From positions 62,001-126,000 of the forward strand of contig CP085710.1 in the NCBI GenBank assembly GCA_023823795.1: a DNA stretch of 64,000 nt, written 5' to 3'. This DNA is from Bacillus sp. F19. GTDB lineage: Bacteria > Bacillota > Bacilli > Bacillales > Bacillaceae. This document shows positions 15,795 through 26,122 of the stretch, piece by piece; the stretch's first letter is position 1; each line of letters opens with the position of its first letter. Under the pieces are notes generated by a model. The model was not told the DNA's origin. It made no database searches and was given only the letters and a program-made list of their open reading frames with translations. The translations under genes and the position numbers were made by a program.

Positions 15795-18275
15795 ATGGAA
15801 AAGGTAGAAAGAAGGGTTATCGAGCCGATTACGGAAGTGAATCTTGAGAGGACGCATCAATGGTTTAATCGTTCAGTTCATCGTTTTGGGACAAGACTGC
15901 AGCTGCTCTTTTTGCATAAAGGTCTTCTTTATGTGCTGATCGGCTTTCTGCTGGGAAGAGCACTTATTTTAACTGAAGTACTTCCTTTTGCGCTGCCGTT
16001 CTTTGGCGCTGTCCTCTTAATGAAAAAAGATAAAGCGCTATTCTCCTCGTTTGCTCTGATCGCAGGAGCTGTCACGATATCGTGGCAGACCTCTCTATTT
16101 GTCACTGCCTCTATTCTTATCTTTCTGATCATGAAAAAAATAACCTCTCTTTTCTATAAAGATAAAATGAAAGCATTGCCGTTTGTTGTTTTCCTTTCAA
16201 TGATGCTGACTAGAATCGGCTACTTCTATCTACAGGGTTCCCTTACATTGTACGATTATATGATGGCGGGGGTTGAGTCAGGACTTGCTTTTATTCTGAC
16301 ACTTATTTTTCTGCAGAGCTTGCCTCTAATATCAGCCAGGAAGTACAAGCAGTCTCTTAAAATAGAAGAAATCATATGCATTATGATTCTTCTTGCTTCC
16401 GTGCTGACCGGTTTTGTTGGGGTCTCCTATCAGGAGCTTCAGGCAGAGCATGTTTTATCGAGATATATTGTCCTGCTGTTTGCTTTTATCGGAGGATCGA
16501 GCATTGGCTGCACAGTAGGTGTTGTAACCGGCTTAATCTTGAGTCTTGCCAATGTCGGAAACCTCTATCAAATGAGTCTCCTTGCCTTCTCAGGGTTACT
16601 TGGAGGGCTCTTAAAAGAAGGTCAGAAATTCGGGGCGGCCATCGGTTTGTTAATCGGATCTCTGCTGATTTCCCTTTACGGAGAAGGGTCATCCGACCTG
16701 ATGAAAAACTTATCGGAATCACTCATTGCCATTGGGTTATTTCTATTAACACCAAAAGCAATTACAAATAAATTAGCTAAGCATATTCCAGGAACAAACG
16801 AACATACACAGGAACAGCAGCAGTATGTAAGAAAAATCAGGGATGTAACGGCCCATCGGGTAGATCAATTCTCTCAAGTATTTCATGCCCTTTCAGAAAG
16901 CTTTGTCACATTCTATGAAAAAAGTGAAGAGTCAGAAGATCAAAGGGGGACCGACTTGTTTTTAAGCACCATAACTGAAAAAACGTGCCAGACCTGTTTT
17001 AAAAAAGAACGGTGCTGGGTGCAGAACTTTGATACAACCTATGACTTTATGAAGGAAATTATGCATGAAAGCAAAGAAAATACGTATCACGGTAACCGGA
17101 AATTAAAAAAGGAATTTGAGAGATATTGTTCAAAATCGAAAAAAGTAGAGGAGGCTATTGAACAGGAAATTAACTATTACGACGCTAATGAAAAGTTAAA
17201 AGAGCAGGTGCAGGAGAGCAGAAGGCTCGTAGCGGAACAGTTGATGGGAGTTTCGCAGGTCATGGAGGATTTTGCAAAGGAAATAAAGCGTGAACGAGAA
17301 AATCATTTTGTTCAGGAAGAACAAATTCTTGAGGCGCTTCAAAGCTTTGGGATTGAAATCGGGCACGTAGATATATACAGCCTGGAGCAGGGAAATGTTG
17401 ATATCGAGATGAGTATTCCATTTTGCAATGGACACGGGGAGTGCGAGAAGATCATCGCACCAATGCTCTCTGATATTCTGGAAGAGTCAGTGATTGTCAA
17501 ACATGAAGAATGCTCGAGCTATCCGAATGGATATTGTCATGTCTCCTTCGGTTCTTCGAGAACATATAGAGTTGATTCCGGTGTGGCTCATGCGGCAAAA
17601 GGAGGAGGTCTTGTTTCCGGAGACAGTTATTCAACGATTGAACTCGGTTTTGGAAAATACGCCATTGCGATCAGTGACGGCATGGGAAATGGAGTGAGAG
17701 CCCATTTCGAGAGCAATGAGACAATAAAGCTGTTACAAAAGATTCTGCAGTCCGGAATTGAAGAAAAAGTTGCAATTAAGACAATAAATTCCATTTTATC
17801 CCTAAGAACGACGGACGAAATTTTTTCAACGCTTGATTTGGCTATTGTTGATCTGCAGGATGCAACCTGCAAATTTTTAAAGATTGGATCCACACCAAGC
17901 TTTATTAAACGCGGCGATCAAATCATGAAAATTCAAGCCAGCAATTTGCCGATGGGAATCATTGAGGAATTTGATGTTGATGTCGTTGGAGAACAGCTGA
18001 AGGCGGGAGATCTTCTGATCATGATGAGTGATGGAATCTTCGAAGGGCCAAAGCATGTGGAGAATCATGATTTGTGGATGAAGAGGAAAATAAAAGAATT
18101 GGAGACAATGGATCCGCAAGAGGTGGCAGATTTAATTATGGAGGAGGTTATCCGTACGAGAGCAGGCAAGATTGAGGATGATATGACGGTGGTTGTAGCC
18201 AAAATCGATCATAATACTCCTAAATGGGCTTCTATTTCAACGTCCAAACATTACAAAAAGCAAAATGTGATTTAG
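15795..18275 (+). CDS. spoIIE: Stage II sporulation protein E, membrane PP2C phosphatase
   Basis: SpoIIE dephosphorylates the anti-anti-sigma factor SpoIIAA-P, which frees sigma-F in the forespore, and it also binds FtsZ during polar septation. The protein has 826 residues. About ten transmembrane segments fill residues 35-320, a regulatory region follows to about 590, and the PP2C domain is C-terminal. The metal-binding aspartates fall at Asp610 (SGDSYS), Asp628 (ISDGMGNG), Asp746 (MSDGIFEG) and Asp795 (DDMTVV); 610, 746 and 795 are the same numbers I recall from B. subtilis. ATG 15795 follows GTGGGGG; a longer reading frame from 15648 would run through the promoter. Confidence 0.98.
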   Translation: MEKVERRVIEPITEVNLERTHQWFNRSVHRFGTRLQLLFLHKGLLYVLIGFLLGRALILTEVLPFALPFFGAVLLMKKDKALFSSFALIAGAVTISWQTSLFVTASILIFLIMKKITSLFYKDKMKALPFVVFLSMMLTRIGYFYLQGSLTLYDYMMAGVESGLAFILTLIFLQSLPLISARKYKQSLKIEEIICIMILLASVLTGFVGVSYQELQAEHVLSRYIVLLFAFIGGSSIGCTVGVVTGLILSLANVGNLYQMSLLAFSGLLGGLLKEGQKFGAAIGLLIGSLLISLYGEGSSDLMKNLSESLIAIGLFLLTPKAITNKLAKHIPGTNEHTQEQQQYVRKIRDVTAHRVDQFSQVFHALSESFVTFYEKSEESEDQRGTDLFLSTITEKTCQTCFKKERCWVQNFDTTYDFMKEIMHESKENTYHGNRKLKKEFERYCSKSKKVEEAIEQEINYYDANEKLKEQVQESRRLVAEQLMGVSQVMEDFAKEIKRERENHFVQEEQILEALQSFGIEIGHVDIYSLEQGNVDIEMSIPFCNGHGECEKIIAPMLSDILEESVIVKHEECSSYPNGYCHVSFGSSRTYRVDSGVAHAAKGGGLVSGDSYSTIELGFGKYAIAISDGMGNGVRAHFESNETIKLLQKILQSGIEEKVAIKTINSILSLRTTDEIFSTLDLAIVDLQDATCKFLKIGSTPSFIKRGDQIMKIQASNLPMGIIEEFDVDVVGEQLKAGDLLIMMSDGIFEGPKHVENHDLWMKRKIKELETMDPQEVADLIMEEVIRTRAGKIEDDMTVVVAKIDHNTPKWASISTSKHYKKQNVI

Positions 18276-18307
18276 AAGAATCACCCTTTAAATAAGCCCC
18301 TTCTAAA

Positions 18308-18337
18308 GTATAAAACTCTTATTTCATGGCGAGGATG
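18308..18337 (+). promoter_or_regulatory. Sigma-F promoter of yabS-yabT
   Basis: GTATA at 18308-18312, exactly 15 bases, then GGCGAGGATG at 18328-18337. Against GYATA-N15-GGNNANAHTR only one position differs (G for A). It fits forespore expression of yabT, the substrate kinase active in early spores. Confidence 0.75.
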
Positions 18338-18386
18338 GTAGTACATTATTTCCTTGGTGATAAGAGGATATTAGGAGGGGACTAAA

Positions 18387-19124
18387 ATGAATAAGGGAAA
18401 ATTAAAACAAATTCTGCTTATAACAGACGGCTGCTCCAATCACGGTGAAGATCCGATTGCGATGGCGGCTCTGGCAAAAGAACAAGGAATTTCAGTGAAC
18501 GTAATCGGAATCGTAGAAGAAAATGTGATTGATCAGGAGGCGATCGATGAGATTGAAGGGATAGCTATGTCGGGCGGAGGCGTAAGCCAGATTGTCTATG
18601 CTCATCAGCTCTCTCAAACGGTGCAAATGGTAACAAGGCAAGCAATGACTCAAACTCTGCAAGGGGTGGTCAATTCTGAACTTCAGCAAATCTTTGGAAA
18701 GAAAGTCTCGATGGAGGAGCTTTCGCCTGAAAAACGGGGAGAGGTGATGGAAGTAGTCGATGAGCTTGGAGAAACGATCGGCATGGAGATTTTAATATTA
18801 GTAGATATGAGCGGAAGCATGAAGCCGAAGCTGCCGACTGTAAAAGAATCACTTTTGGATTTATCTATCAGCTTAAATTCGAGAATTGGGGAAAATCAAT
18901 TTTCAGTGTCTGTATTTCCTGGGAAAAAGGATGAAGTTGAAACCATTTTGGAATGGACACCGAAACTTGAATCTCTCTCCTCTATTTTTCCTAAACTTAC
19001 AACTGGCGGCATTACACCGACCGGACCGGCTATTCGTGATGGCATCCACTCGTTTAAGAAAAAGCGTTCTTTAAGGAGTTTGCTCTCAGATGATGAACAA
19101 TACTTCAGCGAATCAAACATGTAA
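18387..19124 (+). CDS. yabS: YabS, VWA-like domain protein
   Basis: A 245-residue protein with a von Willebrand factor A-like fold. Residues about 5-110 (ILLITDGCSNHGEDPIAMAALAKEQG) look like the second half of one VWA domain, and a second begins near residue 133 with the metal-site motif DMSGSM. Partner and function are unknown; the family is confined to spore formers and sits next to the kinase gene yabT. A good sigma-F promoter lies upstream. The 3' end overlaps yabT by 35 bases in another frame, implying coupled translation. Confidence 0.85.
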   Translation: MNKGKLKQILLITDGCSNHGEDPIAMAALAKEQGISVNVIGIVEENVIDQEAIDEIEGIAMSGGGVSQIVYAHQLSQTVQMVTRQAMTQTLQGVVNSELQQIFGKKVSMEELSPEKRGEVMEVVDELGETIGMEILILVDMSGSMKPKLPTVKESLLDLSISLNSRIGENQFSVSVFPGKKDEVETILEWTPKLESLSSIFPKLTTGGITPTGPAIRDGIHSFKKKRSLRSLLSDDEQYFSESNM

Positions 19125-20076
19125 AGCGGCACCAGGCACTATTATTAAGGGAAAGTGGCATCATCAGCAGTACCGGATATTGAAACCTCTTGGTCAGGGT
19201 GCTACAGGGATTGTCTATTTAGCGGAGGGAAAACATGGACTTTCAGCTCTTAAAGTAAGTGAGAACAGCATGTCCATTACTTCTGAAGTGAATGTCCTTA
19301 AACACTTTTCAAAGGTCCAGGGGAATTCCCTTGGGCCTGCTTTAATTGATGTAGATGATTGGATGAATCCCAGAACACGAACGCAAGTTCCTTTTTATGT
19401 AATGGAATATATTAAAGGAAAGCAATATCTTGATTTTATCCAGACCAACGGCCATGAATGGATTGGTGTTTTAACAATTCAGCTTCTCTCGAATCTGCAG
19501 GAGCTCCATCAGGCAGGCTGGGTTTTCGGCGACTTGAAACCAGAGAATCTGATTGTGGCCGACAGGCCGGTTCAGCTCAGGTTTATAGATGTTGGAGGAA
19601 CAACGCTTAAGGGCAGGTCGATAAAAGAGTTTACCGATTTTTTTGATAGAGGGTACTGGGGACTCGGGACCCGCAAGGCGGAGGCGGAGTATGATCTATT
19701 TGCAGCTGCTATGATCGTGATCAATTCTGTTTATCCTAAACGGTTTAAAAAGCAGGGCGACGGATGCGGTCAGCTGAATGCCGTTATTCAGTCAAATCCT
19801 TACTTGCGGCAGCATTCTGCCGTTTTAAATAATGCCATCTTGGGAAAATACAAGTATGCTTCTGAAATGAAACAGGATTTCCTGCAGTCTCTTTATCCAA
19901 AGAGGAGCAGAAAACCCCCTGCCTCATCAAGACAGCCTGCTCCAAATCAGCAGCAGAAAAAAACGCGAGTGCAGGTTAAAAAGAAGAGCAAAGTAAGCGG
20001 ATGGCTCGAAACTGTGATGATTATTGCTGCTTTATGCATTATCTATTCATTCTATGTTTATCACTATCTCATGTAA
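19090..20076 (+). CDS. yabT: YabT (PrkD), membrane-anchored Hanks-type serine/threonine kinase
   Basis: A 328-residue forespore kinase with a glycine loop LGQGATGIVYLAEG, a lysine at 55 (LKVSE), the catalytic loop GDLKPENLIV (Asp148) and the metal-binding segment DVGG (Asp167) in place of DFG. The usual HRD is replaced by FGD. Residues about 270-300 are basic and Gln/Pro-rich, and one C-terminal transmembrane helix spans about 307-325, placing the kinase domain in the cytoplasm. In B. subtilis it is DNA-activated and phosphorylates RecA during spore development. AAGGAG lies just upstream of ATG 19090, inside the end of yabS. Confidence 0.93.
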   Translation: MMNNTSANQTCKAAPGTIIKGKWHHQQYRILKPLGQGATGIVYLAEGKHGLSALKVSENSMSITSEVNVLKHFSKVQGNSLGPALIDVDDWMNPRTRTQVPFYVMEYIKGKQYLDFIQTNGHEWIGVLTIQLLSNLQELHQAGWVFGDLKPENLIVADRPVQLRFIDVGGTTLKGRSIKEFTDFFDRGYWGLGTRKAEAEYDLFAAAMIVINSVYPKRFKKQGDGCGQLNAVIQSNPYLRQHSAVLNNAILGKYKYASEMKQDFLQSLYPKRSRKPPASSRQPAPNQQQKKTRVQVKKKSKVSGWLETVMIIAALCIIYSFYVYHYLM

Positions 20077-20226
20077 ATTTGATAAATGTGTGAACCGGGG
20101 ACTTCTTTTTTGCAGACGCCAAAGCATGCGTGATAGTATTAAAGTGCACTCATTATAGAATGCTGTTCTCGGACAGGATGCGTTTTAGGAAAAACTTATT
20201 AAATAATGCTATAAAAGAGGAATGCC

Positions 20227-21612
20227 ATGCTAGAACGTTTCCGGACTTTTCTTAATGTTAACGATATAAAAGATGCAACCATTGTGATCGGGGTTTCAGG
20301 CGGACCTGATTCGCTCGCCCTTCTTCACTTATTTATGAGGTTTCGGCAAGCTTATCAGCTTAAAATCATTGCTGCTCATGTAGATCATATGTTTAGAGGT
20401 TCACAATCCGAAGAAGAAATGGAATTTGTTAAGCACTATTGCCGTTCGAATGGGGTTCCATGTGAAGCTGTTCAGCTGAACGTTCCCCACTTCGCCAGGG
20501 AGCACCCTGAAATGAGCTCTCAGAATGCAGCCAGAGAATGCCGCTACGCTTTCTACAGCAAAGTAATGGAAAAGTATGATGGAAATTTTTTGGCTTTAGG
20601 GCATCATGGCGATGATCAGGTTGAGACCATTTTAATGAGAATGACTAGAGGCGGAATGGGTGCTTCTATTGCAGGAATTCCTGAAATACGTGATTTTGAC
20701 AGCGGGAAAATCATTCGTCCTTTCTTATCCTTTACAAAAGAACAAATTCTTACTTACTGTCTTGACCAGAAGCTTGCTCCGCGGTTTGATCCAAGCAACG
20801 AGAAACTTGACTATACGAGAAATCGCTTTCGCAAACATATTTTGCCGTTTCTTAAGGAAGAAAACCCTAAGGTTCATGAAAGATTTCAGTTTTTCAGCAG
20901 AACATTTAGAGAAGATGAGCAGTTCTTACAGGAATTAACGAATGAAAAATTGAATACAGTATTGAAAAGGAAAGAAAAGAACGAAATCGAACTGAATATT
21001 GAAATGTTTAAAACCCTGCCTATGCCTTTACAAAGAAGAGGTATTCAACTAATATTAAACTATCTTTACGAAGATATTCCATCTTCCCTTTCTTCTATAC
21101 ATATAGAGAGTCTTCAGTCTTTACTCTCGCAAAAACATCCTTCCGGTTCACTTGATTACCCAGACGGTCTAAAAGTAATCAAATCTTATCAAACGTGTTT
21201 GTTTACTTTTGAACAAAACACAGACCAGTCATATGAGATGCAGGTGCAGATACCTTCTAGCACAGCCCTCCCAAACGGGTATATCTTAACTTGTGAAATT
21301 GCGGACAGGAGTCCTGATGATCTGTCAGGGAACCATGTGTTCGTCATGCCTTATTCTTCTTTGAACAAGCCCTTGCTGATCCGCACAAGAAGGCAGGGCG
21401 ATAAAATCAAACTGAAAGGCATGAATGGTACGAAAAAAGTAAAAGATATATTTATTGATGCTAAAGTACCGATCAATAAGAGAAACAGCTGGCCTGTTTT
21501 AGAAGATGGCAGCGGTAATATCCTCTGGCTTCCCGGCCTTAAGAAATCTTCATTTGAAGAATACGGGTTATCCGAGGGCGATTGTGTTGTACTGGAATAT
21601 AAAGAGCAATGA
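20227..21612 (+). CDS. tilS: tRNA(Ile)-lysidine synthase
   Basis: TilS converts cytidine 34 of the tRNA-Ile with anticodon CAU to lysidine, switching it from Met to Ile reading; it is essential. The protein has 461 residues. The N-type ATP pyrophosphatase PP-loop SGGPDS is at 24-29, followed by HVDHMFRGSQSEEEMEFV and the signature GHHGDDQVETILMRMTRG. The C-terminal part (about 240-461) is the TilS substrate-binding region, with TRRQGDKIKL. It precedes hprT by 21 bases, the order found in B. subtilis and many Firmicutes. Confidence 0.97.
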   Translation: MLERFRTFLNVNDIKDATIVIGVSGGPDSLALLHLFMRFRQAYQLKIIAAHVDHMFRGSQSEEEMEFVKHYCRSNGVPCEAVQLNVPHFAREHPEMSSQNAARECRYAFYSKVMEKYDGNFLALGHHGDDQVETILMRMTRGGMGASIAGIPEIRDFDSGKIIRPFLSFTKEQILTYCLDQKLAPRFDPSNEKLDYTRNRFRKHILPFLKEENPKVHERFQFFSRTFREDEQFLQELTNEKLNTVLKRKEKNEIELNIEMFKTLPMPLQRRGIQLILNYLYEDIPSSLSSIHIESLQSLLSQKHPSGSLDYPDGLKVIKSYQTCLFTFEQNTDQSYEMQVQIPSSTALPNGYILTCEIADRSPDDLSGNHVFVMPYSSLNKPLLIRTRRQGDKIKLKGMNGTKKVKDIFIDAKVPINKRNSWPVLEDGSGNILWLPGLKKSSFEEYGLSEGDCVVLEYKEQ

Positions 21613-21633
21613 TTTTGTAGGGGGCAACTTGTA

Positions 21634-22176
21634 ATGAAGCAGGATATCGAAAAAGTATTAATCACAGAAGAAGAGATCAGTGTCAAAGTAAAAGAATTGG
21701 GCAAAGTGCTTACAGAAGAATATAAAGACCGCTTTCCGCTCGCAATTGGTGTTTTAAAAGGTGCAATGCCTTTTATGGCTGATCTGCTGAAGAACATCGA
21801 TACATACTTGGAAATGGACTTTATGGATGTTTCAAGTTATGGTACATCTACGGTCTCTTCCGGAGAAGTTAAGATCCTTAAGGATTTGGATACTTCAGTT
21901 GAAGGCAGAGACATTCTTATCATTGAAGATATCATCGACAGCGGTTTAACGCTAAGCTACTTAGTAGAGCTTTTCCGTTACCGTAAAGCAAAAACAATCA
22001 GAATTGTGACCTTGCTTGATAAACCAGCTGGACGAAAAGCTGATATCCAGGCAGATTATGTAGTCTTTGAAGTTCCGGATGCATTTGTAGTCGGCTATGG
22101 TTTAGATTACATTGAACGCTACCGCAATCTTCCGTACATCGGCGTACTGAAGCCTGAAATTTATCAAAATAACTAA
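21634..22176 (+). CDS. hprT: Hypoxanthine-guanine phosphoribosyltransferase
   Basis: A purine salvage enzyme joining hypoxanthine or guanine to PRPP to give IMP or GMP. The 180-residue sequence carries the PRPP-binding loop EDIIDSGLT at 98-106 and the base-binding segment [17 protein letters not shown] near 148-164. TAGGGGG precedes ATG 21634. It lies between tilS and ftsH; in B. subtilis these genes form a linked essential cluster. Confidence 0.97.
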   Translation: MKQDIEKVLITEEEISVKVKELGKVLTEEYKDRFPLAIGVLKGAMPFMADLLKNIDTYLEMDFMDVSSYGTSTVSSGEVKILKDLDTSVEGRDILIIEDIIDSGLTLSYLVELFRYRKAKTIRIVTLLDKPAGRKADIQADYVVFEVPDAFVVGYGLDYIERYRNLPYIGVLKPEIYQNN

Positions 22177-22279
22177 CACTGGATTTTGTCAAGTATACAA
22201 ATAGCTAATTAGTTGTATTGGTATGATTTTCTATGATACTATTTAAAATAGTTATGTTTACTGTGGGAGGAGGTAAGGA

Positions 22280-24214
22280 ATGAATCGGATCTTCCGTAAT
22301 ACCATATTTTATTTATTAATCTTTTTAGTGGTTATTGGAGTCGTCAGTTTTTTCCAAGGAAACAATACAAAAACTGAAGCATTAACTTACAGCACGTTCA
22401 TTTCCGAACTTGAGGCTGGAGATGTTGAAGAAATAACAATTCAGCCGATGCGTGGGGTTTATGAAGTTAAAGGTAAGTTAACTGATTATAAAGAAGATGA
22501 GTTATTTGTAACTCATGTATTAAGCGACAAAGCATTAGACCGTGTGGATGCTGCTGCTCAGGGGAAAACGGACGTTAAGTTCGTACCTGCAGAAGAAACC
22601 AGCGGATGGGTAACGTTCTTTACATCCATCATTCCTTTTGTCATTATCTTCATTCTTTTCTTCTTCTTGCTCAACCAGGCTCAGGGCGGCGGCAGCCGTG
22701 TCATGAACTTTGGTAAAAGCAAAGCTAAGCTTTACAGCGAAGAAAAGAAAAAAGTCAGATTTAAAGATGTTGCAGGTGCAGATGAAGAGAAGCAGGAGCT
22801 TGTTGAAGTCGTGGAATTCCTGAAGGATCCACGTAAATTTGCAGAGCTTGGCGCCCGCATTCCTAAAGGTGTTCTACTTGTAGGACCTCCTGGAACAGGT
22901 AAAACGCTTCTTGCACGTGCTGCTGCCGGAGAAGCTGGCGTGCCGTTCTTCTCAATCAGCGGATCTGATTTCGTTGAAATGTTTGTCGGTGTAGGGGCTT
23001 CCCGTGTTCGTGACTTGTTTGAGAATGCGAAAAAGAACGCACCGTGTATTATCTTTATTGATGAAATTGATGCAGTTGGCCGTCAGCGCGGCGCTGGTCT
23101 TGGCGGAGGTCATGATGAGCGTGAGCAGACCCTTAACCAATTGCTTGTTGAAATGGATGGATTCGGCGGAAATGAAGGAATCATTATGATTGCTGCTACA
23201 AACCGCCCAGACATTCTTGATCCTGCTTTATTGCGTCCAGGCCGTTTTGACCGTCAAATTACGGTTGACCGTCCTGATCTTAAAGGTCGTGAGGCAGTGC
23301 TTCAAGTACATGCCCGCAACAAGCCTTTAGATGATGGTGTCAATTTAAAATCGATCGCCGCCCGTACACCTGGATTCTCAGGGGCAGATCTTGAAAACCT
23401 TCTGAATGAGGCTGCACTTGTTGCTGCCCGCCGCAATAAGAAAAAGGTCGATATGACAGATATTGATGAAGCTACAGACCGTGTAATTGCAGGTCCTGCG
23501 AAGAAGAGCCGTGTTATTTCTCAAAAAGAACGCAAAATTGTTGCCTATCACGAGGCAGGGCATACAATTATCGGAGTAATTCTTGATGAGGCTGATATGG
23601 TCCACAAAGTAACAATCGTACCACGCGGTCAAGCTGGCGGATACGCTGTTATGCTTCCGAAAGAGGATCGTTACTTTATGACGAAACCTGAGCTTCTTGA
23701 TAAAATTACCGGACTGCTCGGTGGACGTGTAGCTGAGGATATCGTGTTTGGCGAAGTCAGCACAGGAGCATCCAATGACTTCCAGCGTGCGACAGGCATT
23801 GCCCGCCGCATGGTAACAGAGTTTGGTATGAGTGATAAGCTTGGGCCATTGCAATTTGGCCAATCGCAAGGACAAGTGTTCTTAGGACGCGACTTCAACA
23901 GCGAGCAGAACTATAGTGATGCCATTGCACATGAAATTGATATGGAAGTGCAGCGTTTCATTAAAGAAAGCTATGAGCGCGCTAAGAAGATTCTTACTGA
24001 GAATCGTGACAAATTAGAGCTGATTGCTCAAACACTGCTTGAAATTGAAACACTCGATGCAGAACAGATTAAACACCTTGTGGATCATGGCACATTGCCG
24101 GATCGACCAGCTGCTGATCTCGACAAAAAACAAGAAGATGTGAAAGTGAACATCCTCCCTAAAAAGGATGAAGAACAAACATCTGAAATACATGAAGATC
24201 GAAAAGAAGATTAA
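22280..24214 (+). CDS. ftsH: ATP-dependent zinc metalloprotease FtsH
   Basis: A membrane AAA protease of 644 residues that degrades misfolded membrane and regulatory proteins. Two transmembrane helices (about 6-25 and 111-133) enclose an extracytoplasmic domain. The AAA domain has Walker A GPPGTGKT at 202-209, Walker B with DEIDAVG at 261 and the arginine-finger region [19 protein letters not shown]. The zinc site HEAGH is at 424-428. The C-terminus is acidic and Lys-rich. GGGAGGAGG precedes ATG 22280 and a terminator follows. FtsH affects entry into sporulation in B. subtilis. Confidence 0.98.
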   Translation: MNRIFRNTIFYLLIFLVVIGVVSFFQGNNTKTEALTYSTFISELEAGDVEEITIQPMRGVYEVKGKLTDYKEDELFVTHVLSDKALDRVDAAAQGKTDVKFVPAEETSGWVTFFTSIIPFVIIFILFFFLLNQAQGGGSRVMNFGKSKAKLYSEEKKKVRFKDVAGADEEKQELVEVVEFLKDPRKFAELGARIPKGVLLVGPPGTGKTLLARAAAGEAGVPFFSISGSDFVEMFVGVGASRVRDLFENAKKNAPCIIFIDEIDAVGRQRGAGLGGGHDEREQTLNQLLVEMDGFGGNEGIIMIAATNRPDILDPALLRPGRFDRQITVDRPDLKGREAVLQVHARNKPLDDGVNLKSIAARTPGFSGADLENLLNEAALVAARRNKKKVDMTDIDEATDRVIAGPAKKSRVISQKERKIVAYHEAGHTIIGVILDEADMVHKVTIVPRGQAGGYAVMLPKEDRYFMTKPELLDKITGLLGGRVAEDIVFGEVSTGASNDFQRATGIARRMVTEFGMSDKLGPLQFGQSQGQVFLGRDFNSEQNYSDAIAHEIDMEVQRFIKESYERAKKILTENRDKLELIAQTLLEIETLDAEQIKHLVDHGTLPDRPAADLDKKQEDVKVNILPKKDEEQTSEIHEDRKED

Positions 24215-24225
24215 TTAGTCTTTAG

Positions 24226-24268
24226 AAGAACCGCATGTTCATTATGAGCTTGCGGTTCTTTCTTTTTG
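24226..24268 (+). terminator. Intrinsic terminator after ftsH
   Basis: AAGAACCGCA at 24226-24235 pairs with TGCGGTTCTT at 24251-24260, followed by TCTTTTT. Confidence 0.9.
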
Positions 24269-24433
24269 CATTCCATCTTCTAAAAAGAATAAAATGGAGA
24301 TGTTGTTTATTTTGGGAAATAAAAACTGATTCAGTTCTTATTTTTATACGATTCGATTTCTTACCTCGTATGATATGATTGGAAAGAATAAAACTTAAAA
24401 AGTGAAAAGAAACTATACAAAGTGGTGATACAT

Positions 24434-25201
24434 ATGTTTTTAGTATTGGATGTAGGGAATACAAATACCGTTTTAGGCGTTTTTGGGAGTGATGAATTAA
24501 AACATCACTGGCGTATTGAAACGACAAGAAACAAAACGGAAGATGAGTTTGGCATGCTGATCAAATCATTATTTGAACATGAAGGTATAAAGCTTACCGA
24601 TATTAAAGGAATTATTATTTCGTCCGTTGTTCCTCCAATTATGTTCTCGCTCGAGAGAATGTGTTCAAAGTACTTTAAGCAAAAGCCTTTAGTTGTAGGA
24701 CCGGGAATGAAAACAGGTTTGAACATAAAATATGAGAATCCGCGTGAGGTTGGTGCTGACAGAATTGTAAATGCAGTGGCCGGCATTCATTTATACGGTG
24801 GGCCTTTGATTATTGTCGACTTTGGTACAGCCACAACCTATTGTTATATCAATGAGGAAAAACAATATATGGGGGGAGCTATTGCCCCGGGAATTAACAT
24901 TTCAACAGAAGCGTTATATTCAAGGGCAGCTAAACTTCCAAGAATTGAAATTGCAAGACCGGACGATATTATTGGAAAAAATACTGTGAGTGCGATGCAG
25001 GCCGGTATTTTATTTGGCTATGTGGGACAAGTAGAAGGCATTGTTAATAGAATGAAACAGCAGTCAAAAGCAGAGCCTAAGGTTATTGCTACAGGAGGAC
25101 TGGCATCATTGATTGCATCTGAATCGAATGTAATTGAGATTGTCGATCCTTTCCTGACGTTAAAAGGCCTGCAGCTTATTTATGAAAGAAACAGCATATA
25201 A
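24434..25201 (+). CDS. coaX: Type III pantothenate kinase
   Basis: CoaX phosphorylates pantothenate in the first step of coenzyme A synthesis. The 255-residue protein shows the ASKHA-fold signatures [32 protein letters not shown] and [14 protein letters not shown] choose ATG 24434 because it gives the family N-terminus; GTG codons at 24422 and 24425 in frame are part of the ribosome site AGTGGTGATA. It begins a compact coaX-hslO-yacD unit. Confidence 0.95.
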   Translation: MFLVLDVGNTNTVLGVFGSDELKHHWRIETTRNKTEDEFGMLIKSLFEHEGIKLTDIKGIIISSVVPPIMFSLERMCSKYFKQKPLVVGPGMKTGLNIKYENPREVGADRIVNAVAGIHLYGGPLIIVDFGTATTYCYINEEKQYMGGAIAPGINISTEALYSRAAKLPRIEIARPDDIIGKNTVSAMQAGILFGYVGQVEGIVNRMKQQSKAEPKVIATGGLASLIASESNVIEIVDPFLTLKGLQLIYERNSI

Positions 25202-25220
25202 TTTGGAAGGTGAGATTACA

Positions 25221-26099
25221 ATGGATTATTTAGTGAAGGCGCTTGCGTTTGACGGGCAAGTGCGTGCATATGCTGCAAAAACAACAGATACAGTAGGAGA
25301 AGCGCAAAGAAGACACCAGACATGGCCGACTGCATCAGCGGCTTTAGGCCGGTCTATGACAGCTGGAGTCATGCTTGGATCTATGCTTAAAGGCGAGAAT
25401 AAAATGACGATCAAAGTTGAGGGAGGCGGGCCTATCGGTGTCATTGTTGTAGACAGCAATGCAAAAGGCGAGGTGAGAGGCTACGTCACAAACCCTCAAA
25501 CTCATTTTGACCTTAACGAAAAAGGGAAGCTTGATGTCGCAAGAGCAGTAGGCACCTCAGGCATGCTTTCCATTGTGAAGGATCTTGGAATGAAAGAACA
25601 TTTTACAGGTTCGGTTCCCATCGTGTCTGGTGAATTAGGTGAGGATTTCACCTATTATCTTGTATCCTCAGAGCAGGTTCCTTCGTCTGTGGGCGTTGGA
25701 GTACTTGTTAATCCGGATAATACAATCCTTGCAGCGGGTGGATTCATTATTCAATTAATGCCGGGTACGGATGAATCAACCATTACAGAAATCGAAAAAC
25801 GTCTTGGCAGTGTAGAGCCAATCTCGAAGTTAATTCAAAAAGGTTTAACTCCAGAAGAAATTCTTTTTGAAGTATTAGGTAAAGAAAATGTGAAGCTGCT
25901 GGATAAACATTCCGTTGCCTTCCATTGCCCTTGCTCCCGCGAAAGAATCGCAAATGCCATTATCAGCCTAGGTGCCGAAGAAATTCAAAGCATGATTGAA
26001 GAGGATGGCAAAGCAGAAGCAGAATGTCATTTCTGCAATGAGAGATATCATTTCAATAAAGAAGAATTAACAGAGATGAAGGAAAGTGCCTCAAACTGA
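25221..26099 (+). CDS. hslO: Redox-regulated chaperone Hsp33
   Basis: A 292-residue chaperone that is inactive when reduced and binds unfolding proteins after oxidation. The four zinc cysteines of the switch domain are at 236 and 238 (CPC) and 269 and 272 (CHFC). The N-terminal domain starts [21 protein letters not shown] 25221 follows GGAAGGTGAG; a longer in-frame start at 25182 would overlap the end of coaX and lacks a ribosome site. It stands between coaX and yacD as in B. subtilis. Confidence 0.96.
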   Translation: MDYLVKALAFDGQVRAYAAKTTDTVGEAQRRHQTWPTASAALGRSMTAGVMLGSMLKGENKMTIKVEGGGPIGVIVVDSNAKGEVRGYVTNPQTHFDLNEKGKLDVARAVGTSGMLSIVKDLGMKEHFTGSVPIVSGELGEDFTYYLVSSEQVPSSVGVGVLVNPDNTILAAGGFIIQLMPGTDESTITEIEKRLGSVEPISKLIQKGLTPEEILFEVLGKENVKLLDKHSVAFHCPCSRERIANAIISLGAEEIQSMIEEDGKAEAECHFCNERYHFNKEELTEMKESASN

Positions 26100-26122
26100 A
26101 CAATGAAACAGGAGATGGAGAA

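Noticed and set aside
18271-18307. Hairpin TTTAGAAG / CTTCTAAA after spoIIE as a terminator
   Set aside because: Eight perfect pairs but a large loop and no T run; I do not call it a terminator.
22213-22241. Promoter for ftsH (TTGTAT ... GATACT)
   Set aside because: Only about four matches in each hexamer; too weak to list as a feature.
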